Of a stretch of DNA of 64,000 nucleotides, positions 52,601-62,017 are shown one piece after another. The DNA lies in contig OU612072.1 of NCBI GenBank assembly GCA_914767715.1, positions 9,424,001-9,488,000 of the forward strand, written 5' to 3'. This DNA is from Membranipora membranacea. Lineage: Eukaryota; Bryozoa; Gymnolaemata; Cheilostomatida; Membraniporidae. The notes beneath the pieces were generated by a model. It had not been told where the DNA came from. It saw only the letters and a program-made list of their open reading frames with translations, and made no database searches. The translations under genes and the position numbers were made by a program. The number at the start of each line of letters is the position of its first letter. Position 1 is the first letter of the stretch.

Positions 52601-55600
52601 ATCCAAGCATGTAATACTTCTGAACGACAGCGGAAGTGTAGGAGGTGTTGTCTATTCAAAAGTAGCGGCTTTGAAAATCACTGCACTCCACGACATTTCA
52701 CGGGACGATGAACTAGGTGAGTATATTAAGAAATTAGCTTAGAATATAATTTTGACTAGTGCAACTCCTTCATTTAAAAGTGAATTTTATCGACTAAGAC
52801 TCTGTGTCCTTTTCGGGGATATCACTGATGTGTTGGGTTAACCAAACAGTTTCCTTCATGCCAATTTGTATATATATTATCTGTATCTGCATTCACAAAG
52901 GTAATTTACCTGTTCACAGATTTTTGCAGCTGGTTATCAGATAGAACTTTGATAAAAAGCTTATTTTTTGCTAAATTCCATTTTCATAGCGCAAGAACTA
53001 TGTGTTATTCGTTCACCAAGGACAGCCAATCAGGAAAATATTCGCGCGGTTTATTGTACCCAAACTGATTATGATAACCCCAGGCCAATTATTCAGGCAA
53101 AAATATGCATGATCCTCAAACATGATGAAAAAATCATGGGAAATGGTTTTACTTGCATATATCATCATAAGGCTGTAACAATCATTGTAGAGAAGGAAGA
53201 CCTAATGTGCACTAGAACAAATTTACAATCCGCTCAACACATCATTGAGAATATCAGCTGGGGGAACTGCGCACTTGCCTGTGCTAATCTGTCATGTGGG
53301 GCTCTGGCATACCAGCCTGATGTAAAGAGATGTGAAATATCTGCAGAGAGAAGACTTGTCTACTCCAACCAGCATGTGTGTGACAGCAGCGCAGATATCT
53401 TCATAGCAACTAGAGACATAGATCAACCAGCTATACATGATGTTGTTAATGTATGTAACCCTGTCTACGGAGACTATAATGAGAAATAAAAAAATCTACT
53501 CAGGCATCAAATATTGCAACAATTATGCCAAAATTCTATGGACAGGAAAATTTCAAAGCTCCACTTGTAAACAAAAACCAATTCATCAGTATCTTACTCT
53601 AAGCTGTTTGTGTATGATATAGAAATTGTCTTTGACCTTCGAAAATTCAGTCCGCAAAACCTGAGTCATGGAAGGGTTTATTTCTCTTTGAAAGAAAATT
53701 CAGCTTTCATCTTATTACATGAAACAGGAATGAAAACTGTGCTCTTATCATCAGAGGGAGCAACATTATTATGTAACAAATCTTTCTTCTGTCATTGATA
53801 AGGTATTCTACATAGCTGCCGGCTCAAGTTGCCTTTCTAAAACTGCTTTTGAGCTTGAATGGTGTTTAATCAGTACATTAGACTCTCAATTCACCTGAAC
53901 CAGTATTGAATGGATCATTACCGGACATGACTGCAATGGTCCGACCCACTATCAATACTGCAGTGTTACAAGACTTCACAAGACCTTCTTGCGGATTTTG
54001 CAATAAAATTGTTCCTTATTAAACGCAGTGATATTGATTAATTTGCTTACATGAGCATTACATTGATTGATAAAACATTTTCATTGTTATATATCAATAA
54101 TTTACCTTTTTAATTTTTACACAGATAACATTCCTCCTCTCTCACAGTACTAAACAGCACCTATATTTTCTGGTTGATGAGAGAACTTCTGACCGAACCT
54201 TGACAGGTTATGTATCCAATGCCTCATCTCTCAACATGTGTGCCTATAGATGCTATATCAGACCAGATTGCATTTCTTTTCACTACAACCCCGAGACCAA
54301 CAATTGTACAGTATCGAATAAAAATCCTTCACTGACAGGGATAAATGAGCAGACAAGGAATGGAATCTTTTGGTTAGGAGGTAAGATATATTCTGTGAGC
54401 TCATAAATGTTGCATTCTTACCCATCTTATTTAGGTCACATAGGAAATATTCGAATTATGTTTTTTGTAAGGATTAATATCTGGAGATTGTTCTTTTGAT
54501 ATGCTGCTCTAGCTTGCATTGCACAGGAATAACTTAGAGTTGATGTTGAAATTAAGTTGGATTCTGGTGAGTCGGAGTCTGATAAAAACAGGAATGTAAA
54601 CTTGAAGTATTTTATGATACAAGTGCATAACTGGTGTCTATGCTGGTGTCATATATCATTCCATCTTATGATCATTATATTCATTTCTCGTGTGCGCAAT
54701 CTTAAGCTATATATTCCTCAAAGTTGAGGGTAATGGCAGTCAATCAGGGCATGTACCCAGGATTTTCGGCTCAGTGGCTTTTGATTATCCACATGACTAA
54801 AGAGTTGGATATTGGCATATGAAGAGGATAAAAATCAATTAAATTTAAATTGAAAGCATTTAAATTAAAAAAAATGGAAAATTGATTAATGGTTCTCACT
54901 GGCTAACTAAAATTACCTCAGTGTTTACATGATATTCTAAAACACAGATCATCTTGACGTAACGTTAGTAGGGTAGTGGTAGGGTCCCTTGTAAAATAAA
55001 TTAATTAACCACTTTCATTTGACACTAATTTTGGCAGATTGCCGATGCTGAGAGCCCATTGTTTCAACAACAGTAAGATCTTAAAACAGAACTTGGCCAC
55101 CTGACCAAAGTATGGAGAACAAGATGTGATAGAAGAAAAAGTTGCACATATTGATTAATTGACTGAAGCATGATGGAAATGACTGCTTATCATGACTGTA
55201 TCACTTTTCCCCTGGATTGAGTTGGCCCAAAAATTTGATTATGATGAGTCTCTTCGGTGTGTTTCTAGCGAGACAACCACATATATTGAAAATCACTTTT
55301 GAAGAAAGTCTAAAAGAAAGAATCTCCATATATACGATGAGTAATTGAATCAAATACGAAGTAAGAAATTAAAATGTAGTTTTTTTTAGACCCGGCAGAG
55401 TTCAATAAGTACAGACAGGCTAGCTTGCTTCATCCAACATATGCTACTACTGAGTGCAACTCCTGGGCATGTTGCCGAGCTACTTGTGCAAGGAATAATT
55501 CTTGTGTGGCCTTTGAATTGGCAGACAGTTGTCAAATATCAGGTGATGCAAGAAGTATAGATACAAGCCTTGGCTCAAGCATACAAGTGATGTCATCATT

Positions 55601-58600
55601 CTCAGGCAGCCGCGTCTTCTACAGCATAACTTTGCTAACTTCTTCAGGTAAGGCTTAAATAAGAAAACATTAACTCCATTTTTAACTCATCAGAATAGAA
55701 TACAATGGTTTACGGTTTATACTACGTGCCACTGAGACCAGGTTTATGCTCAAGCCCTGTTTATGACAAAGCAGAGGGTGGGCTGCCCCTAAAGAGGGAC
55801 GCAAGTTGCCCGGAGTCCTCATACTGGGAGTGTGATACATCCTAGCAAGCTAGAATGCATCCTAGAGGTGAGGCCATGGTGGACCTCCTAATCGTGAGTG
55901 TGCAGCAAGCTGCCAGAAACTGAAACAGGCACTAATCAGCCATTAGCCATGACACTTTGATCTTAGCCAATAGGCCGAGAAGCGATCGGTTTACTCTCAA
56001 GCCCCCCCTTGAGAGTAAACCGATCGCTGGAGTAGACCTCTGGCAGCTATGCCTGAAAGGCTGTTACACAGCTGCTGAGTTACCCCTACCCTACTTGATC
56101 AACAGTGTTGATAGATATTCGCATCCCTGTTTTGATTACTCAGAGATCATTAAAGAGACAAGGAATGTGTCAGAGCATAATGGATACTGTATTTGGAATC
56201 TCCATGCTTCATTACACATACCCACCAATTTGTTATCACTCTGCTGCAATCCAGTGTTGAGATATAGGCAACACTATCTGATGGTTGTATAAACAAAATA
56301 TTAGGGGATATCCCCTTAGCTGTGACCTAGATAGAGGGAGTTCCCTCTAGGTCACATGACACTTTGCGTTGACAATCATTATCATTATCATCATTATCAA
56401 GTATTTTAGTATTCTGGTATCTAATCAAGCTCTTGATCTAGACTTATAACTTCTAAGCCCTTACATGAGCTCCATTGAATTCCATATCTGGAATAGCATC
56501 ATTAGCTTTCTTTTGCAAAACAAAGGGCTTGCAAAAATAGCCAGTCCCTAGTAGCAATCTAGAAATGCCCTAATCATCGACACTGTAGGGGTATAATTAC
56601 TGTTTGCAATTTTGTAAACAAGACAATTTCTCAGGCTAATTATTCATGCTACTAGGGACAGCCAATCAGATAACAGTCAGATGGGTCCCTGTGTTTAGTG
56701 TCCTAACCGTATAACGCTATGATACTATTTCCATTCTAAGAGAAGAATCTAATTCAGTGATGAGCTCATATAGAATAGTGTTTGGACTGTCTCCAGCCTG
56801 CTATAACAGCATCTGTTTCCAGAAATTACTATAATTAGCTCACATAATGATCATCACACATCATCTAACGACGTCATCAAATTCTTGGAGTTACCTCCAC
56901 CTAACTCCAAATTCTTTCCCCACACTATTTGAATAACTTCTAGAATATGATACTGACAGCCTTGCAAAATGGTAATTGCAATGGAGCATGGAAGTTTCAA
57001 ATCTGGCATCCGTTATGCTCTGTCCTTGTCTATGAAACTTTGACAAGAAATATGTAATATGTGTGTACGTTTCTACACCAGGTTTGTGTTATACATGCTC
57101 TAAGCTGCTGTGATTAAAGACTAGGTTAAAAAAACACAAGCTATTTGGCGCTTCTCGGCCTATTGGCTAAGATCAAAGTGTCACTGTCAATGGCCGATTA
57201 GTGCCAGATCAGTTTTGGCAGCTCACTGCACACTTATGATTAGGAGGTCCTCTATGGCCTCACCTCTAGGATGCATTCTAGTTTTCTAGGATGTATCACA
57301 TTCTCAGTATGAGGATTAGGGCACCTTGCGTCCCTCTTTAGGGGCAGCCCAATCTTCTGTTTCTTAGCAAACAGCAAGCTATTTGGCGTATGATAATATT
57401 TATTTCTCCATTGCAAGATACAGAACTTCTGCATTAAGTCTAGTACATTATATATCAATAGTGGCAAGCCAAGAATCTCCTGACACAAGTTACCTACGCT
57501 ACAGAGGTAAAAAACTTCGGGATATCACGAAAAGCATCAAATTAAGAAATAAAATAACTGTGCCAAGCTACAACTGGACGATGTGTTTCTGGTGGAAACC
57601 AAATTCTGTGGATGTCCCAGGAGCATTGATTACTCTGTTGAGTGAATCTGAAGGTACGTTTATTTTTTAGCGTTATCAATGAAATAAACCCAAAAATAAA
57701 CATAAAAAAGCTCTCTAAAATATCGGAAATACAAATAATGCTCAATTTTGAGAAATTTTCCACAATCGATTTGTTCAATAATCAACCATTTTTCTGTAAC
57801 ACATCAACAGATCTGAATATACTTGAATCCTCGAATTGTGTTGTTAATTCTTGTCAAATCTACCCAAAGTCATCAGGAAACAAAATCATGTGTTCAGTTT
57901 CACAATCCTAATACTATGCTCTTCTAATACATCAAATATCTGTAAAATCTGAGATTGTTTGGTATTGATTGCCCAGTTTAGACAGTTCTCCATAAAGGTA
58001 TCAGCCATCAAGTGACACTCAGACTTCTTGTACTTGTTGTTATCAGCAGCACTTTATCGTAAGCAATAACAGTACGTCTAACTTATATTTGCATTTCAAT
58101 GTTTGTGATTGATCACATTCTGTTTTCATATTTAAAATCCTAATTCACTGTTGGATAATCAGTCTTTTTGTTTGACTTGTTTTCAAAGGCTCCTGAGAAA
58201 AAACTTGCTTTGAATTCTGTTGGTTTGGCAGCTATCAAATTGAGAAATCATCAATATTCTGTCATCGTTTGAGCCTAGTGGATCAGAGCTTCTTCCAGAA
58301 CAAACATCCGGTGGTTATCAGATATTGACAGCCTTTTTCAATAATCTAGTTTAATCTGGTCTAATCTTAGTGCCAAACAAAGTTTCCACCATATACTAAT
58401 CATTTTCTCTACCAGTCCCAGCAGGCAAGTCACCCATATCAACCTCATATTGACGTGCAGATAAGGTTGACGTCAATTGGACATCGGCATCTTGACATAG
58501 GTAGTCAGTATCGGGTTGATTTTGGGCTAGATATCAACATCAGTGTTGGACATCAAACTCACGTCTATCGGACGTCAATATATGGGTGTCCGGGTGCCCG

Positions 58601-61600
58601 CTGGGGTTACACTGATCGCACGGTTTTAGTCGTGATTGTTTTTTGTCTGTTTTGAAAAGGGTCAGAGCTCTTCTTACTGAAGTATAGGCATAATGGTGAG
58701 CTCCAAATCGCTTACAACGGAGAAGTTCATCATTACAATGATCTGGATCAATTATCCTTGATTTGGACACATATCTGTGTAAACCTGCAAAAAGATGACA
58801 ACAAATTCAAAGTGGAGGTATGAACTAAATATAATATAAATGTATTATTGCCGGTAATATGAATAAATCTATGTAAATGTAATATTTGAAGACAGCATTG
58901 AGCAGTTGCTTACTTCTGTGTCTAACCTAACTGACAGTCACAGGAACCATATGAAATTAATGACAATATTGAAACCCTATAATACTCTTACAGCTTACAG
59001 CCTTCTCATTTTTAACCATCTTAACTTTTTCATGTATAGTATTGTATAGTACACCAGCCTCATTAATCAACATGGACAGATTTGGTTAGCAATAATAAGA
59101 AATGTGAATATTTTATAACAGAGCCATAGTATATTAATAGCCCAGAGGATGGTTATAAATCACCTTTTGTAACTCACCAACTCGAGCTTTTTTCCACTGC
59201 ATTTTCAGGTAAAGACTAAACATACAGGAATATCAACTTGGGAAAATGAGGATAAAAACTACGGAGAAATTGGTGACAATGATGATCAGAATGCTGAACT
59301 TGTTTTATTTGACAGATCAGAAGGTAAATTAACCAACATTAAGTTTTTACAATCGTTGGAATTGAAAATTCTGAAAGCATTCCTGAACCAAACATCAGAT
59401 TAGAATCCTATTTCAGCGAATTTGATCAACAACATTCAAGATGGTTTTAAAAAATTTCTCCTGAAAAAAGTTGCAGGTCCTGACAAAATTCCTATGAGAG
59501 CTATAAAAGAGAATATACCAACAATTCAACCGGTTGTAGTAAATATGATAGACTTAGTTATACAATCATCCATTATTCAGGACTGTCTAAAAACAGCACG
59601 ACTTAAGCCTCTTTTCAAAATGGAGGTCAAATTGCAGTGCACAAATAGGGGCTATCTTTTATTTTGATTGCCCTATCGAAGATGGTAGAGAAACTTGGTA
59701 AAGGTCACTTTACACTTTTTTGGATTTAGTAAATTTAAAATTGCTTAAATTATTATGTCATATTGATGATCATTGTTTCAATTGTGTCATTCATTGATTA
59801 AAGTGTAAAAAATCAAATGAAACATCATAATACAAGGTCTATTACCCAAGCAGTTGTTTTAGATTTTTCTGATTTGCTTCATACAATAAACCACCAAATT
59901 TTACTTTGTCATTTTTCAGTATTCGCTTATCCTCTTATTTTATTTTTTTTAAACAGAAAGCAGTATTTATGAAAACTTATCAGAGATGTGAACATTACAA
60001 TTGTCCCACACGTCCCAGTTCAAGAGCCTCTTCCATTTCTAGTTAATATACATTATCTTTTAAAATCAGATCCTGAACTAAGTTTTATTATGTTTGCAGA
60101 AAATAATATCCTTTTGCGTAGACAGACGCTGAACTTTGAAAAGCAAAATTGATGAATGCTGCCTTACATATATATATTATGACAAAAGCCATCATGTTTT
60201 ATTTTGAGCGCCGGGAAAAATTCATTGTGACGGAAAAACTTTGAGAATTACATGATTAAGTAAAAGCAACTTCAATGCACATAACAATCTTTTTGCAAGA
60301 AATTGATCATAATTTAACAATGCTGAAAGCTGTTGGCCATATGTTGAGACCAATTGTGATTCTATATTACACTTTCTAAACTTCACTTAACATATGGGAT
60401 CTAGTCTGGGTTCATGCTGGACCAGCCCTGAAATCGATCATTATTTTGCAAAAGGCAGCTTTCTGTGTTATTGTTGAAGTGAGACCAATGTTTCACATGT
60501 TTCATTTGATTTTTTACACTTGAATCAATGAATGAAACAATTGAAACAATGATCATCAATATGACATAAGAATTAAAGCAATTTTAAATTTACTAAATCC
60601 AATAACGATTGGGGTGATAGGTCTCTGTTGTTTCTTTGGAATTGAAGAAACAACATTCTCTCGATATTTGCTTAGTTAGAAATTTTGAAACCTTAAGACC
60701 GCACGGATGAATGCAAGTTATCATTTTTCACCATCATACCTACACCGAATATGTCATGTAAGATAGGCATATGGAAAAATTCAAAAGCATTCATAGTACT
60801 ATGAGTTGCCCCATTACAAAGGATTATTGCCATATGCTGAGAACAAATGGAAAATACAACATGGTATCATTGTTTTAAGTAATTGTCAGTTTAATGATTT
60901 ACTTATATGAGGTAACTTTGATTAGTCTTTGGATCTGTTTGTAAGTCATGACAGCAATGGCTTCTAATCCCTCAAACATTTTTTTCAATAAAACAACACG
61001 TTTACATCATATACACCTCCTTGATAGCCCTGATATAAGATTGCAGATGGGAGAGAATGATTTCGCCTAGTGGGTGTATAATATTTCGTTCTTGTGATCG
61101 TTTTCAGAACTGATGACGGTGTCTTCACTAATGTACAAATTGAAGCGACAGTTTATCTTATCAAAGGCTCTTATCGAATATCACTGGAAATTATTTGTTC
61201 GAACTGCTCGGTGAAAACTATTGAACATTGTATGGATTAGCTGTTTAACCATTGAAACATTAGCACATTATAACGTTCTAGAAATTATTCAATATACTTT
61301 GAAGGTTGTAATGATAAGGTTTTATTGACAACAGATGATGACAAATTCCTGTCCGGAACAATAGTATGCTTCAATATATGGCGAGGTGGTTTCTCACAAG
61401 ATTCATTTGAAGACTACTCACAGTGCAATCGTGGCGGGGACATATTCCATCTTGGAGACAACTCCAAGTTCCAAAAAAGGAAGGATGCAACGATTGTCGA
61501 TTCAGGTAAAACTGTATGACTTGTTTTGTTTTTGCTGACAGTGTTGAGCAAGCGCTTAGCCTTTATACCGTTAAAACCATATTTCATTAGAATTCTTAGT

Positions 61601-62017
61601 TTCATTATGTACCAAGACTTTTGTATTTCTTTTGCCAGTCATGACTGAGGCACCATGGGTATTGAAATCTGACATTTTTTAGTAGAAAAGTTGCGCATTT
61701 TAACGATAATTCATCGTCAAGTTATGGTATGCTTTGTTTTTCTCCCTTGGATATCTATCATTGATTTTTCATTCACAGTTTTTGAAACATACTGTGTGTG
61801 GGAGAATAGACGCGGAACATCAACAGATATCATCGCCAACCTAACAGCACAGTCCAAAATGGATTGCTTGGTAAGCTGTACTGATGATGAGACATGTGTA
61901 GCTGTGAACTTTTACGAGTCTACCAACAGATGTGAGTTTTTCTCAGAAGATGTTGGAGTTACTGGGCCAGAAATCACTGATGAAACCTCTACATATTACA
62001 TGACACTTCCTTGCTAA
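49638..62017 (+). CDS. P4: secreted multi-PAN plus LamG/pentraxin-like protein, intact
   Basis: Eleven exons: 49638-49688, 51930-52194, 52456-52716, 52990-53450, 54125-54380, 55390-55647, 57462-57653, 58660-58817, 59209-59323, 61335-61505, 61779-62017; 2427 nt, 808 residues, TAA stop, open throughout. Residues 1-17 are the leader (MYLKLFLAVFGAFAVAW), 18-105 module A (CAYFCYHSPCC), 106-192 B (CWRTCKDICTANQLC), 193-346 a long exon ending in a PAN module (CALACANLSCGALAY), 347-431 a second A (CAYRCYIRPDC), 432-517 a second B (CCRATCARNNSC), 518-729 LamG/pentraxin-like (WTMCFWWK; WTHICVNL; IVCFNIWRG), 730-808 PAN C (CLVSCTDDETCVAVNF). Introns are phase 1 except after the leader, between residues 346/347, and inside LamG (634/635). 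A candidate AATAAA lies at 62529. If the 53450 donor is not used, the frame stops at 53487-53489 and 54125 onward would be a separate gene. Confidence 0.8.
52990..53450 (+). other. Unusual 461-nt exon of P4: unassigned segment plus PAN module
   Basis: This exon has no counterpart in the other genes. It begins in phase 1 (AQELCVIRSPRTANQENIR), runs about 90 residues I cannot assign, then holds a PAN-like core, NCALACANLSCGALAYQP..RCEIS. It can end at a GTATGT donor in phase 0 (53450) or read through to TAA at 53487-53489. Phase 0 fits only the phase-0 acceptor at 54125, which is otherwise typical of exon 2 after a leader exon. Confidence 0.6.
55757..55987 (-). mobile_element. SINE with U2 snRNA 5' head, copy 1
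   Basis: On the minus strand the element starts ATCGCTTCTCGGCCTATTGG, the 5' end of U2 snRNA, continuing CTAAGATCAAAGTGT before diverging. The remaining ~195 nt match copy 2 (57151-57374) but not U2. Flanks GGTTTATGCTCAAGCC (55741-55756) and GGTTTACTCTCAAGCC (55988-56003) form a 16-bp target duplication with two mismatches. There is no Sm site, so it is not a U2 gene. Confidence 0.85.
55981..56028. repeat. Perfect 21-bp-arm hairpin
   Basis: Arm 55981-56001 (AGCGATCGGTTTACTCTCAA plus G) is exactly complementary to 56008-56028 across a six-C loop. The left arm is made of the U2-SINE 5' end plus its target duplication, so the palindrome arose at the insertion junction. It lies in the P4 intron before LamG exon 1. 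Smaller inverted repeats follow near 56303-56360 (for example CCTCTAGGTCAC with its complement). Confidence 0.9.
56473..56759 (+). mobile_element. hAT-like MITE, short copy, in P4 intron
   Basis: 287 bp, from CATTGAATTC to AATTCAGTG, between perfect 8-bp duplications ATGAGCTC (56465-56472 and 56760-56767). It is nearly identical to 37528-37809 and to the ends of 35438-36099. Confidence 0.92.
57151..57374 (+). mobile_element. SINE with U2 snRNA 5' head, copy 2
   Basis: It starts CTTCTCGGCCTATTGGCTAA (U2 5' end less a few bases) and is flanked by the perfect 14-bp duplication CAAGCTATTTGGCG (57137-57150 and 57375-57388). The body matches copy 1, including GGATGCATTCTAG and CTCTTTAGGGGCAGCCCA. 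It ends near AAACAG without a poly(A) tail. It lies about 75 bp before P4 LamG exon 1. Confidence 0.9.
58417..58605. mobile_element. 189-bp MITE with CCCAGC..GCTGGG ends
   Basis: The left end CCCAGCAGGCAAGTCACCCA and the right end (complement CCCAGCGGGCACCCGGACAC) are imperfect inverted termini. The interior is rich in TTGACGTC and GGACATC palindromic words. The superfamily is not assigned. It ends 54 bp before LamG exon 2 of P4, close to the branch-point region. Confidence 0.7.
59416..60150 (+). mobile_element. Degenerate non-LTR reverse transcriptase in P4 intron
   Basis: The first part (to about 59700) encodes KKVAGPDKIPMRAIKE and, in another frame, ALSKMVEKLG. A second part (about 59845-60150) encodes AVVLDFSDLLHTINHQILL, then SFIMFAENNILL, where LINE elements have a FADDT-type catalytic box. 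The motif order is right, but stops, frame changes and the changed catalytic residues make it dead. The two parts are separated by one arm of the inverted repeat at 59722-60600. Confidence 0.75.
59722..60600. repeat. Inverted repeat, ~105-bp arms
   Basis: The arm at about 59722-59826 (from GGATTTAGTAAATTTAAAAT) recurs inverted at about 60494-60600 with few differences. The left arm interrupts the reverse-transcriptase remnant and the spacer contains its second half. The arms are either two insertions of one MITE or the ends of one fold-back element. Confidence 0.75.

Noticed and set aside
53437-53798. Short open frames after the long P4 exon
   Set aside because: No module motif and no signal peptide ending at a phase-0 donor, so they do not supply a leader for the second half of P4.
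57151-57185. Match to U2 snRNA suggesting a U2 gene
   Set aside because: Only the first ~33 nt match; the rest of U2 including the Sm site is absent and the unit has target duplications, so it is a SINE.
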